From Lepas anatifera (Eukaryota; Arthropoda; Thecostraca; Lepadidae), in the NCBI GenBank assembly GCA_034440635.1, contig JAOTON010000046.1, forward strand, positions 434,001 to 498,000: DNA of 64,000 nucleotides, in the 5' to 3' direction. Positions 1 through 33,916 of this stretch are shown here, piece by piece. A program made the translations under genes and the position numbers. Below the pieces are notes generated by a model. The model worked only from the letters and a program-made list of their open reading frames with translations. It did not search any database and was not told the origin of the DNA. The first letter of the stretch is position 1. Each line of letters starts with the position of its first letter.

Positions 1-1286
1 ATTTATGGTTTCGGTAAAGGCAGACACTATCATCTGAGGGTGCCTTTTGTGCTTCTCAAGGGGTGCCCGGCCGACGCACCTTCCTAGCGTTTTTAAGGGG
101 TGGTTGTTTGAAAGGTCCAATCGGGAGATATCAGAGCAAATTTGACCGAAGCGTGTGCTGCGGTCTGAAGAGAGGCTGTCAAATAGTCGAAGGGAAGTCT
201 GCGGCTACCACTGAGTCGGTGGCAAACAATGGAAAATGCCCCGTAAAAAGGGCACCACTGCCAGGGCCACCCTCTAAAGTCCACTTTAAATTTAAGGCGC
301 ATGCACCGCACTTATCGTATTTCAAGGGAATTCAGGTCACTTTGGGGGAGTTGAATGGGCGTCCGATGTTCACAGGAGGGAGGCTCCACGGACCTAAGGG
401 GGGAGGGGTGACCGCCCTTTCACCTCTCCCTTGGATCTGTCCCTGATGTCATTACATAGGGGACCGAAACGGGCTTAATCATTTGTATATTTGATTCATA
501 GCAAAGTATCTGCAAATATAAAATTACCCACTGAACCTGGGAAAATCCAGCTGCGTTTAGTGGAAAATCTCATCCAATCTAAGTTTGCAAGGTACTTTTT
601 GTTATGCACTACTGCGTGGGAGGACAAAAAGTATCTTTTACTAGCTCCAAAACCAATCATGATACGGATGAAACAGAAACGTGGGTCAAATCCCACCACC
701 GTCCGTTTACACTTTACCGCATTTAAATAATGCCCTTTATCCTGATATGCCACATACTGGGCCATCATACGTATGTACAGTTTGATTATAGAAATCTCCC
801 ATGGTTTAGGAATCATTAGACTTAGAACAGAACCAAGACCAGAAAGTATCAGAGGGTAAACCGGACCTTAATTCAACGTCAAATCTTGAAATTCAACAGT
901 AATTTGTATATTATCAGACTCAGTACGGCGAGACACGGCCCGACTCCATGTGAGCCATCATAATGGCACACAAATCATTTAGCTGTATCAAATGTGGTGA
1001 GTTAAATCGCATGCGAGAAGTCAGAACCAGCACACTGTTTCGCTTAGGACTTGATTTCAAGCACATGCACGTACCTGCGTGGAATTCCCGTTTTCACTGC
1101 AAACTGCGCTGCTACTGTCAGAGCTGATAATGCTCCGGGGTCAGGGGTCGGGAGGCCTCGCGGTAAACGCCCTGAGGCGCTCGGCAACAGGGGGAGGGGA
1201 GGGACAAGAGGCGACGCCGGGTATACGCCACTCCACCGCCGTACATAGTTACGGCAGCGAATGTTCAACACGCTGCATCAGCCAAG

Positions 1287-1542
1287 CATAGGCGGATCCA
1301 GGGGGCAAGTTGGCCACCTTCCCCCAACCGACCCTCCGGTGCCCCCTGAAATGGTCACGGCATCCCCTGGAAGGTCGATGGTACCCCCTGAAATGCCACT
1401 TTCCACACCCTTGGATTGAAGTATCGAAGCCCTGCGATAGGATTTGCGCCCATCTGATAAGTGTTGGCGCCCGCTGGTCCGGATGGTGTTCCCTTCCGAC
1501 CATGTACCCTCCCCCGATCTGAAGTCCATGGATCCACCCATG
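1287..1542. mobile_element. hAT-type MITE (256 bp), degenerate TSD
   Basis: The left end reads CATAGGCGGATCCAGG and the right end is an imperfect inverted copy (TGGATCCACCCATG). Flanking 8-mers cagccaag and tagctaaa differ by three transitions only, as expected of an old 8-bp target-site duplication. The length matches the better preserved relative at 38375-38627 (253 bp), and the interior shares the same 'cccctgaaatg' runs. No coding capacity. Confidence 0.65.
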
Positions 1543-2843
1543 TAGCTAAATAGATATCAGTGCAGCTCTCCGAGGAAAGGGAAGAACCCAGTGAGAGGTG
1601 AAGCTGCTCATATATCCTGGCATTAAGATGGGGAACTATCAGTAATAATTCGAGAACAATAAAACAGAGGCTAGCGACGGTAACACATCCCGGGCTTAGC
1701 ATTATCTCGAGAGCCATCTGAACTCGTTTTTCCATTCACGTCCCAGAGCTGGCACTAACTTTCCATAGAGACAGTTTCTCATCTAGCGAGCTATTTAGCG
1801 TCGCTGCGCCGCTGTCTCTCCCATTGTTAACAGAAGCATTTCAAACGGACGGGGCTTAGGCGGGGTTTCATATTTTAAATTTGTTTTTTGGGCGGGGGAG
1901 GGCAGAGAAGGCGCCTGGGAATGCTCGGGTACTGCCGAAATTAGACTCTTATCCACCCCTGAGATGTGTAATAGGTATGTGATCACGTGGTGTAAAAACC
2001 TGTCCAGGTGTTATTAAGCAATAGGAATGTTGTTTTTCGCGTTCTTGTGACCTTGGCCCCTCACATTTGTCACGTGAATAGACAAGATATAGGAGGCTAG
2101 AGCGTGTTATTTTTATCGCGGCTCACCACATCTCATCACATGACGCCATATGTATGACATGTGAAGGTAACACAAAAACGCACAAAACGCTGGGATGACA
2201 ATAGTGATCGCAACACTATCGAAGATTTAAACGACCGGATTTTTGTGCCACTCGAGATCGGTGCATAAATAAAAGGCGTGAATGTGCGGGGTAGTACACG
2301 CCTAGGTTTTCGCATATGTGACGTCATATTTGTTAGGAGTTTTGAGAAATTATTATTTCTTTTACGCCTTCTGAAAACGGATTCCTATTGGCTTAGTACT
2401 GTAATATCAGACAAATATAAACCCCATTCCTGTTTTTATCAAAATAATTAAGAATGCCTGTGTGCTTTCTTGTGAGAAAATTAGAACAGAAAATAGCGCT
2501 AGAAATACACGGGCTGATATGAAAGCGTGCCCCCTCAAACGACTAATACAATCGCTCCGTGAGTGGACTTAAACTAATAATGACAATGTCTCATGTCTTC
2601 ACATATAAAGAACCTGATGTGTCTAGCCCGTCTCTAATACCCACACATGTGCAATTAAAGCAGTTTTTATACGTCTGTCGTCAGCCAGCACCAGTGATTC
2701 ACAGGCTATTCATGTCGCATCGGCTGCTCTGGTCAGCTCTTCGGTGCCAAATCATTTCACTGTTTTATGTGTAGGCTGTTCTCAAGCTTTTAATGTACTG
2801 GATCACAACCTCTAATGATGAATGAATCCTACGAGATCTGCGT

Positions 2844-2955
2844 CCTAAGGTGTCTAACTTCCCCGAGGTAGTTAGCCGTTCTAAGGAGCCTAACTACCCC
2901 AGGGGAAGTTAGGCGTCTTAGGGCGCCTTACTACCCCAGAGGTAGTTCGGCGTCC
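2844..2955. repeat. Three tandem ~37-bp palindromic units
   Basis: Three consecutive units of 37-38 bp each carry a near-palindrome of the type CTAACTACCCC..GGGGTAGTTAG. The units are diverged from one another, with both CCCC-to-GGGG arms present in each. The single-stranded form would fold into three adjacent hairpins. Confidence 0.7.
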
Positions 2956-3631
2956 GTGGCCCGGGGAAGGTGTATGGTACGAGATTGGTCTTTTTTACTT
3001 TCATGCTCACATAATATATGGAAACGGCTGTTAAAGCTATCCAATACTAATTTATGTGAAGGTACAAGACGCACCATCAAAATAATTCCATTTTGCAGGA
3101 CCACAGCTTTGACGTGAGTTAAAGGGCATGAGTCTGCAAAAAAATGTATCAGCAGAGTTTTTATAGAGGATTGAACCCATCCCTCTCAGCATAGGCTGGT
3201 GAGCGTGATCTGCGGAAAATAGGCTTTAAGGTGCTGGTAAAGTTGTCTGGAGTGGAGAAATCGGCTTCTCAGCACTCCTTGTTGTGCCGCTCCATCCATT
3301 AGCTAGAGAAAGGCCTCTGATGTTTGCATGAGTTGTATCCTCACACAACCAATTAATGACCCCCACGTCGATTCGAAGCCTCTAATATCCCGCATGCACG
3401 TCAGCTGGCGAGCCTTGTTTGGTGAGCGCTGAGCCATGGCTAAGTAGAACTAGGCCATGGACAGAGCACGCCTTGGTAAGTCATTGAGGCAACACGCTGC
3501 TCGCTTCTCAATCAAGGACGCGGATGCGAACATTCAAACAAGCTGCACAATAGGCGTGGTTCCCTGAGCCATCGATAGTGTTCAGTGTTCCCGCTCTCGG
3601 CGCTGAACAGCGACGGGCTTTTCCTCGGCAG

Positions 3632-6375
<2,744 letters not shown>

Positions 6376-8250
6376 ATAGACTGCTGTAGACACCGAGATT
6401 GCAGGGCTGTGGACTGGTGGAGGAGCGACCTGGGACCCACTGTGAACACCCGCTGACTATACCAGTACAGCGATTGGAGATACCAGAGACTTCAAGCCAA
6501 ATATGCCGGTCTCACCAAAAATGTGATACGCCGTACACTTCGGCAGAGTGGTGCACTTAAATGTAAAACGTCAATCGTGCCTGGTGATTTTGTATGTACA
6601 CGAGACTGATGTAGATGCAGCCTATGCTGTTAATTTGACGAGTACCGGTGATCATGTGGTCTTTAACTATCACAATGTGCTCTAGGCAGGCTAGCATCTA
6701 TTTGCGTTTTTGAGGCGATCCTCCCTGGGTATAATTAAAATTCATTTAAAAATCCCAGATTGTTGACGCTGTTGGTAAATTTGGGCGGAGAAACTTGAAC
6801 GATACAAATTTCTCGCGTATTCGTCACTTCTTCTTCTACCAGCTGCCGAAAGCTCTTTTTGTATCCACGTTTATTTCGGAGACAGTGACCATACGTCGAC
6901 AGAAGTGTATGGTGATGCGAGATTCCGGCCTCTGCCATAATTTATTATCTATGGTTGGATTGATGGTGTGATCGGTTATCGACTTCGTCTGGCGATAACA
7001 TCAGAATAATTATCAAGCTTGACATGAAGAGCTCGGGAAATGCATAGGGGAAGCTGCAGCGTCGTTACGTCACAGCGCATCTGGAATGTAACGCTCTGCT
7101 TAGCAATTTCGTGATCCTGAAAGTTCTCCGTGTTGAAAATACTGACAATTGAGATTCACGTGGAAGGCACGGCTAGCCGTCGGCCCATTCAGCACGTGAT
7201 AGCAAGAAGCATTTGCATCGGGCAGGCGAAAGTGTTTTGGTGACCTCCACGGTTGGAATCTTGTGATGGCCAAAATTGTGAGATATTGGATATAAAATCC
7301 AATCCATCAAAGCGTGCTGGCGAATGAATGAGCCGCAAACTCCGTCTCTTTGCTGGGTTGGGATTTCTAACAAGGCACGACTTATGTCGCACTGGCCGCT
7401 CCACACGCTTTCGGAGCAGTACCATTGAGCAGGAGGCTGCGGGGGGAGCGTTTCTGGTTTTCCAGAAATGACAGTTTGATGGTGCAAATCATCGATGTGT
7501 ATGGACCACTGAGATTAGAGAAAACCCTTTTCTTTGTATGTATTGTCTTCTGTTTTCACAGAGTTTATCCTGCCATCGCTAAAATGCCAATTTACTGTAC
7601 TTAAGTCACAAGAGCTTTTGTGCGCCATCTTTTACTGCCATGCATATTCGTAGCGTGTTAATATATTGCTCACGATGAAAATGTGTTTTTCTTATGATTG
7701 GACTCGGCCAGCTTCCCTTCTCATACGTCTCAGTCAAACATATCAGTCGATTCGATGCGTACTTTTATTATCAAATAATGTATACAGCAAGATGCCCTTG
7801 ATACCCCAGCAAACATGGAGTCGTACAACAAGGTAGAAGATTCGGGAAAATGGCAGAAATTTGCCAAAGTACTTACAAAACGAGAACAACGCACCCTTGC
7901 AGCAATGGAAAAACTCCAGTAGAACACTGTGTAATTATTAATAATATTTAAATACGAAATAAACCGCAGGAAAAACCACCTATGTATACCGTCTTACACG
8001 GATTAATACGGATTAGCCTGCTTCAAAAACCACGTACAATCCAGTTGGACACCTTGGCACAAACGACATGAAAAAACGTTTTAAAGACCCTTTCAAATGC
8101 ACTCAATTAGAAAAAGGGTATATCAGTTCCAAACAGGTATTTTGTGTGAGCTATACCAAAATTAGGAGGACAAATCGGGCAAGAACGGTTGATATAAAAA
8201 GACAGCCGCTGGGAGTTGGCACCACCGGATAAGAAGTCGCGAGAGCCGCA
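6376..8250. other. Intergenic, between two convergent genes
   Basis: The Rab11 paralog (+) ends at 6375 and the LRP-type receptor (-) ends at 8251, so this is a tail-to-tail interval. I see no coding exon or recognisable element. The 3' UTR of the receptor probably occupies part of its right end. Confidence 0.6.
7764..7769 (-). promoter_or_regulatory. Candidate polyadenylation signal AATAAA for the LRP-type gene
   Basis: On the - strand this reads AATAAA, about 480 bases past the receptor stop codon. It is the first canonical hexamer I noticed downstream. No further support such as a GU-rich element was established. Confidence 0.3.
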
Positions 8251-8358
8251 TCAATGTAACAGGGGCTGTTTAGAGGAGAAGCCGGCGTTTCCCAGCTCCA
8301 AGAATCCAGAGTCGTGGCTTCGCGCCCCCAGACCCAGCTCCACGTGACCCTCGCCCAG
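8251..8358 (-). CDS. Last coding exon of the LRP-type receptor
   Basis: The acceptor is CCTCCACAG on the - strand at 8359-8367. The exon codes for 35 residues of acidic and glycine-rich cytoplasmic tail ending KQPLLH and a TGA at 8251-8253. The frame is continuous with the large exon only if the intron 8651-8359 is removed. If that intron is kept, the large exon reads on for 49 other residues to a stop at 8502. Confidence 0.85.
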   Translation of the reverse strand: MGEGHVELGLGARSHDSGFLELGNAGFSSKQPLLH

Positions 8359-11300
8359 CTGTGGAGGAAAGAAGAGATGGTGACACGACGTTACCCATGT
8401 ACCCATGTGAGCCTGTAGTTCCAGTCCAGAGCACTCCTCCAACACAACATATTATTTATATATTATTTATTAATATGTATTACCATTATCTATTCGTTGG
8501 CTTAGTTATTCGGAGAAAGGACCATATCAATCATGGTTAAAACCTGTTGCGAGAAAGCTCCCAAGTGACAAAAGTCTCGGCCAATAACTGCAGTAAGAAG
8601 GCACATCAGGACAAATGACTCATAACATGTAGCAAACGCAGCCCCGCTCACCTGTGTGCTGTCGTACACCGGTTCTGTACGGCCGGGGGCAGGCTTGTCG
8701 CCGCTCCTGTTGTTGTTGTTGTTGTCGTCGTGCTCGAGCCAAGGCTGCGGCGGCTGGTCGGCAGGCGGCGGTGTCAGGCCGTACATCCGGTTGTGGAACT
8801 GGTTGTGATGGCTGGGGCCGGCGGCGGCTCTGCAGCGGCGGCGGCGCAGCCACAGAGCCAGCCCCGCCAACAGCAGTGCCGTCACACACAGCAGGATGGC
8901 TACCACTGCGCCGCTGGACGGAGCCTGGCTAGGCGAGGCGGAGGTGGCCCCTCCGAGACCAGACACGCCGCTGGCGGAGGCGCCGCAGGCCGGGCCCTCG
9001 TCGGAGCCGTCGGTACAGTCCACCACGCCGTCGCACCAGAGTGTAGCCCCCACGCAGTCGCCGTCGGCGCACCTGCGCAGCGCGGCGCCGCAGGGAGGAG
9101 GCGGTGCCACTCGGCGCTGGCAGCTGGAGGGCTCGTCTGAGCCGTCAGCGCAGTCTCGGACCTGGTCGCAGACGAGGTTCGCCGGGATGCACCTGTCGCC
9201 GGACCCGCAGGTGAACGTGCCGTCCGGACAGGGGGCGCGGTCACACAGCTGCTCGTCGCTGCCGTCTGTGCAGTCGTTGTGTGCGTCGCAGACGTGCTGC
9301 CAGGACACGCAGAAGCCGGTGTTGCAGCGGAACTTGTTGTCTGCGCATGCGCGGCTGCTGCAGTTACGCTCGTCGCTACCATCGCTGCAGTGGCGCCTGC
9401 CGTCACAGCGCAGCGTCGACGCCAGGCAGCGCTCTCCGGAGCTGCAGTTGAAGTGAAGCGGCGTGCAGGTGCTGGAGCGGTTGTTGGACCCGCTGCGGGT
9501 TACCTCGGACGGCAGACACGCCACCTCATCGTCGGCAGCGGCACAGTCTGGGACGCCGTCGCAGCGCAGCCTGACGGGTATACACACACCGCTCTGACAT
9601 CGGAACTCATCGTGGGCGCACGCTGCTAGGTTGCAGGTGCGTCGGTCTTCGTCCAATCGCAGGCCATCTCCACAGGCGCAGACTTCTTCTCCGTCGTCAT
9701 CAGCCGGAAGGCACAGCTGAGGACAGCGGAGACTGGCGCACCTGCTGACTGCGCGTAGACGCTGGATGTGCGCCTGCCTGCCAGGTCCCGCAGCGGCGAG
9801 TCTCAGCACGCGTGGAGTGTCCTCCGGCGAGGCGGTGTCCCCCAGCGGCTGTGAGAACTTGCTGCCCAGCGCCAGCTTACCCACCCAGTGCAGGTTCTGC
9901 GAGCTGAGGTCGGTCCAGAAGGCGAACCCACCGGCCAGCGCCAGGCCTGCCGGCGCCGCCAGGTGTCGCTTCAGGGCCTGCCGGTCGGATCCGTCGTAGC
10001 GGACGCTCTCAATGACGCCGCGGTGTGAGTCCGACCAGTACAGCCGCCCAGACGCATCCTCGGCGCAGAGGGCGGCGATGGTGAGCAGGTCAGAGGTCAC
10101 CAGATCCAGCCGGCCGGTACCGTCCAGCGCCATTCGCTGGATCCTGCCGGCGCGGCCGCCCGTCGAGGCGAACAGATGGCGCTGCTCAACAGACAAGGCC
10201 AACGCTGTCACGTAGTTCAGGTCTTTTACAACGAGGCGGCGATGCCGACCGTCAACACGCGAGAGGAACAAGGAACAACCGGACCGAGACGGGGACTCTG
10301 CCCAGTACACGTTCTCGCGCACCGGATCGGTAGCAATAGCTGTGACGTAGGTGGCGTTAGTGCCGGTTACCAACCGACGCTGGCCGCCGTCAAAGCCGCA
10401 GCGGAGGATCTCCCCTGTCCCAGCGTCGGCGTAAAGTATGGTGAGGTTCAGCGCCGCACTGGTAGCGCCACCGGCCGGCATATAGTCCAGCGCCACCGCT
10501 GTGACGTCACGCCGGCGGAGCCACTCCAGCGGCATCACTGCGTCCTTACCCAGCACGTTCACAGTCACGCCCAGGACGCTGTCTCCGCCGGCGGCCACCA
10601 GCTGAGTGGCGTTGCCATGGCGACAGGTGATACCGTCGGAACTGAGGCGCATGTGCTCTGCGCAGAGGCACCGGTAGCCGCGCTGTTCGGTGGCAGAGAG
10701 CAGACAAAGGTGAGAGCAGCGCGCGCCGGCGCAGGGATTCGGCAGCGACGGCTGCAGCGAGACGTGAAGCGCCGACAGTCGCAGAGAGTCCACCTCCGGG
10801 TGTTTGTAGACGATGGTGCGGTTCTTTCCGGTGACCTTGTCGCAGCTGTGGACCTCCTCCACCTGCAGGTCGGACCAAATCAGGTGGCGGCCCAGCACCA
10901 CGACCGAGAACGGCTGCCGGAGCATCAGCTCGGGCACTGGGCGCCGGTCGGAGCCGTCCAGGCGGCAGCTCTCAATCAGACGCCGACTGATGTCCGTCCA
11001 GAAGATTCTGTTGGCAGCGACGTCCACCGCCAGCGAGGTCGGCGTCTCCGCCTCGGCGATGACAGCGACACCTGCGCCGCCGTGCTCTCCATCCAACCCC
11101 ACGCCCAAGATCTGGCCACCAGCCTGCGTCATCTCGGCCCAGAGCAGCGTCCTCTTTTGGGGTATCACGGCCAGCGCCATCGGACGACCCAGCAGGTTCC
11201 TCACAACCACCGAACAGTGTCCCAGCCAATCGCAGGCCGCCACGTGGCGCCGCCCGCTGTCTGCCAGGTACAGCACGCGGGCCACCCACTCCCAGGCCAG

Positions 11301-12449
11301 AGCGTTGACCTCTTGCACGCCACTGCGGATGAAGGCCTCATCAGCCTCCGAGAGATCGGCGCGCCTCCGGACGCTGCCTACTCCACTCCTCCGTAGGTGG
11401 TAGCTCCAGTAGACGGTGCTGCGACTACCGAGGTCCCCAGCCACCGCCAGCACTCGGCGCCTCTCTACCTTCGCAGCCACGACGCGTAGCAGCAGCGTGC
11501 GCAGCTGCAGCTGCTGCACGGTAGCAGCGTCCGCCAGCAGCAGCGCCGGCTCCGCCGCTAGCTGGCTGATGACGCAGGTGCGGTTGTCGTAGGAGAGGGC
11601 CAGTCCAGAGGGGCAGACACAGCCCGTCTGCCGGCACTCGTGCTCGCAGCCCGCGGCGCACGGGTCGTGGCGCACGCAGCGGCCGGCGGTGCTGAACGTC
11701 AGGCCCGCCGGACAGTGGCAGAGGTGGCCCGAGGGCGTCGGACGGCAGAGCTGACCCGACTCACAGGAGGAGGAGCGACACCGGCCCGACACAGCACAGC
11801 CGGCACCCTCGTCAGACCTGTCGGCGCAGTCCGTCTGGTTGTTACACACCTTCACAGCGTCAATGCAGGAGCCGTTCTTACACTGAAACAAGCCGGGGCC
11901 ACAGCTATCCGCTTCTGAGTCGGTACAGTTGACCTCGTCCCTCCCTGAGCGGCAGTCTTCATCACCGTCGCATCGCCACGCACCACTGATGCAGCGACCG
12001 CTGGGGCACCGGAATTCGTCCAGGGCACAGGTTCTCCTCTCGCAGTCGCGTTCGTCGGATCCGTCGGCGCAGTCGACCTCGCCGTCACACCTCCAGGCGC
12101 GCGACACGCACTGGTTGCTGCACCAGATACCATCCCTTTCCAGGCAGCTGTTCTTCGTCATCTCGATATCGAGGCGGCTGGAGCCGGCAGCTTCACCGGC
12201 TGCACTGGTCGTGCAGTTGGCCTCGTCTGACTGATCGCCGCAGTCTGGCGTTCCGTCGCAGCGTCGCGGTCCCGGCAGGCAGGCGTCTCCATCCGCGCAC
12301 AGAAACTCCCCTTCCCCGGCACAGCTTTCCACAGCCACCGAATCGTTCCGCGGGCCTGCCACCCGGAACAGCTCGGACCAGAGAGACGGCTCAGCGAGGT
12401 TCACCAGCCACAGCACACACAGCGCCGACACGGCGGCGGAGGCGGTCAT
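8251..12449 (-). CDS. LDL receptor-related protein, single-pass (1301 residues, two coding exons)
   Basis: Two coding exons on the - strand: 12449-8652 (1266 codons) and 8358-8251 (35 codons plus stop), joined in phase 0 (CAG|gtgagc, cctccacag|CTG). The protein begins with a signal peptide (about residues 1-20). Then come four LDLa modules (43-79, 102-136, 141-175, 183-218; Ca-binding DGSDE cores), two EGF-like modules (about 224-258 and 264-292), a YWTD-type beta-propeller (300-565), an EGF (573-609), a second propeller (617-895), an EGF (904-939), five LDLa modules (944-978, 995-1030, 1035-1069, 1074-1110, 1120-1155), a Ser/Gly-rich linker, a transmembrane helix (1180-1201) and a tail of about 100 residues with an Asn run. 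The order resembles the N-terminal third of LRP1/LRP2 closed by a membrane anchor. No classical NPxY endocytosis motif is present; NRMY (1220-1223) is the nearest. The lack of introns across 3.8 kb is odd for this family. Likely an endocytic receptor; ligand unknown. Confidence 0.93.
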
Positions 12450-13205
12450 CCTGCCGAGCTGGCCAGCCCGTCACACCTACCTCCGGTCCTGGACTGACCG
12501 CCCGCGCCCGCGCCGGGCCGGGGTTCGGCTCAGTCACGTGACCACTGCCTCCGGCGCCGCACAGCCGGGCTCGGGTCACAGGGCAGCGCGCTTGCAGAGG
12601 GAAGGGAGCAAAGGGCCTGGGCGGAGAGCTGGAGCAAACCAGATAATCCTCCCAGATCCTTCAACCCTTAACCCTTAATAATCCATCCGGATCCCTCACG
12701 CGTGGTATTCGAATTATTCTTCCAAGGAAATTCGATTTACGACATTCGATTCGAAGAGATTCTACGCTATAAAGCACGAAGGGCCAGTGAATGATGCGGC
12801 TCCAGAACTTGCCCGGAGGCTGTTTTTGAGCGTTGTGTATATAAACGAGCGTTTTGAATTGTCACGCTCACGACTTTCGAGGGGATCGCTGATGCGAAGT
12901 CCCGCGCACCACAGACTGCTACCCTTGCCACACATACCGAAACGGTCCCTGTGGATTGCCGGCAGCTTCTGCTTCCTGATCGCTGCAGCTGCGGAGCTGG
13001 CGCTGCGATCGTAGGCTGAGCGGATTTGGACGCACCGATCGTTGCCGCGGTAGCCCGTACAGTGGACAGGCACGCGCCACGTTCCGTCCGACTGAGGACG
13101 GCGCCCAAATCCGCCACGGGGGAGTATAATCAACCCTCTACTCGCACACCCGTCCTGGCGCACGAGCACCTCCTCAGGCCAGAAACACAGCAGTGATATG
13201 ACTAT
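12450..13205. other. Intergenic: 5' flank of the LRP-type gene and 3' flank of Rab11
   Basis: Both neighbours are on the - strand, so this holds the LRP promoter and the end of the Rab11 transcript. It is GC-rich near the LRP start. I recognise no core promoter motif with confidence and no coding exon. Confidence 0.5.
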
Positions 13206-13211
13206 TTTATT
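13206..13211 (-). promoter_or_regulatory. Candidate polyadenylation signal AATAAA for Rab11 (distal isoform)
   Basis: Reads AATAAA on the - strand about 765 bases past the stop of the distal alternative last exon (13975). It is placed plausibly for the 3' end of that isoform, but is unsupported by transcript data. Confidence 0.35.
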
Positions 13212-13538
13212 TCAATAAGGTTTCAACATTATTTACGGAGAGTTTTCACAGCTACTCTGCAGGGCGCCGACAGACTGCGCGAAGATCCGTCCAACTAAAG
13301 GCACAAGCAACGAGGTGCGCAACACCAAGCCGGCGCGAGGCGGCCGCCGACGGCGCCAACTCAGCTTTGGCAGACACAGGCGCAGCGGCCGGCGCACACC
13401 GGGTAAACAAGGAGGCGGCGGAATACGTGGTAGAGTGTACAGAGTCGGCACGGCGCGGCCCATACAAAACACTGGCTACGCGCGCGCACCGTGAATAAAC
13501 ACAGAGCCAGCAGGCGGCGGGGCCGGGGCGGAATGGCT

Positions 13539-13567
13539 GCGGCGGCGGCGGCGGCGGCGGCGGCGGC
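13539..13567. repeat. (GCG)n trinucleotide run
   Basis: About 29 bp of perfect GCG repeats in the presumed 3' UTR of the distal Rab11 isoform. On either strand it reads as poly-Ala in one frame, which produces spurious open frames nearby. A TC-rich run follows at 13611-13632. Confidence 0.85.
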
Positions 13568-13974
13568 AGCGGAGCTCAGCCTCCCCTCAGCCCGCTCACG
13601 CTCGTTCACGTCTCTCGCTCTCTCTCTCTCACACGCTATCTCACCCACACTTACGCTCCCACAAACGCGTGTCCCTCCGCAAACAGTCCTGCATCGTACG
13701 CCCGTGTGTATGTACCAACGATGTATGGTGTGTTCTGTATGTATCCATTCCGGACATGTATGCGTACACGTGCAGTGTGTGTTGACTTGTGTCTGTGTGC
13801 GGGCGTGGGCGTAAGTGACTGCAAAATTTCAACCGAATTCTCAGCGGACGTGTGGCCGAAAGCGAGTAGTAGCAATGTATCACAATTGCCTCCAATAAAT
13901 ATACGTAAAAAAGCCGGAGTTGCGGCCTCCAGCGTCATCGCCACAGCGCCGCCGGCGTCATCACCCGGCTGGGT

Positions 13975-32753
<18,779 letters not shown>

Positions 32754-33510
32754 GGTGTGACCTTACACGGCACCTCAGACCACCAAAATGTACGTTTATT
32801 TTGGTCGGACCTGTAAACAAACAGCACTCAGTTAATGCACGGCCGGGTAGATGACTCCCACTTGTCAGTGGGTGTGCTGGGTGCGCCCTTGCGTGTCTGG
32901 TGGGTGGTGCTGCCGGAGGCTATGTGTGGGTCGCACCGGTGGGCAGGTCAGCCACCCGGCCGGTGCCGGCAGTCGGTCGAATACAGATCTCGCCACGTGG
33001 AGTCGTGTCTCGCTGACACCACTCACATTGTCAAGTGACAACAAAACGCTCAAGTCGGCTGGAAGGCGGTGCAGCATACAGACGAGCTGGCCGGCACAAC
33101 ATGTACGATCACGCGCCTTCATTCAAAAGACGGTGGATTTAAGCCTCCTGAGAGACAGCATTTGTATGGTCAGATCTAGTCTTGTTTGTCCCTCCTCACC
33201 ACCCCACCAATTTTTATACCAAGAGACATTAAGACAATAGAGAAAAGAAAATTCCAATGTCCCTCTCCACGTTACAAGAGCCAAATTTATACAAAACAAA
33301 CTTTTACATAAGACACTTAAGGCTCCTCTCCACTGTCCCAGTCAATCTGATACATAGCCAGTCTCAACAAAGACACATACAAATTATGGACAGATACTGG
33401 GCCTGCACAGTCATAAAAAGAATAAGACTTAGACAAAACACACATCACAAACATCACACCAAACCACACTCACAGCTAAGGGATTTAACCCAAGCTAATC
33501 TTGAAGGCAG
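32754..33510. other. Rab11 5' flank
   Basis: Upstream region and presumably promoter and 5' UTR of Rab11 (- strand). I identify no motif that would place the transcription start and no other gene. Confidence 0.45.
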
Positions 33511-33916
33511 CGAGTGGCGGATCTAGCCGGTCGGTTTGGGAGGGGCAAACCAAAGACGAAAAAACGCCACGCAGTGAATAATCACGCTACAATATGACTT
33601 TCCGGTAGAATTTTGGGTGTTTGAGGCGAAAAGCCAAAAAAAAAAACAAACAAACAAACAAAAATCAAACAAACGTCACGGGAAAAACAAATATGGGCTC
33701 AAGATATCTTTTTCCTATCCAAAGTCCCATATTTCCACTGAACTGAACTGGTTCTGTTTGAAGTTGAGAGTTGAAGCACCAAAATCTTGCTTATAAGCAA
33801 AAAAGGAGTCAGGATAAAAAGGAGGTCGATCGCTTTGGGGGGGCAAAAACATAGCTTTGCCCCGAGCTTTCCCGTTTAGGGGAAATTCTTTTTGCCCCCC
33901 CTCCGAATCCGCCACT
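33511..33916. mobile_element. hAT-type MITE (406 bp) with perfect 8-bp TSD
   Basis: Target-site duplication GAAGGCAG is exact at 33503-33510 and 33917-33924. The ends are CGAGTGGCGGATC and GAATCCGCCACT, inverted copies of one another. The interior is A-rich (runs of aaac) with no transposase. The end sequence links it to the CATAGGCGGATCC family. Confidence 0.85.

Larger units (their letters stand above)
1..3631. other. Intergenic or intronic DNA, no gene recognised
   Basis: No open stretch here resembles a known protein. I looked on the + strand for the missing 5' exons of the downstream Rab11 paralog (a P-loop exon with GDSGVGKS, and a short start exon) and did not find them, so this is probably its upstream intron or flank. 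The stretch holds one hAT-type MITE and a palindromic triple repeat, listed separately. Confidence 0.6.

Noticed and set aside
10176..11403. + strand frame of 406 codons antisense to the LRP-type gene
   Set aside because: Shadow of GC-rich codons of a clear LRP ectodomain on the other strand; its translation has no domain.
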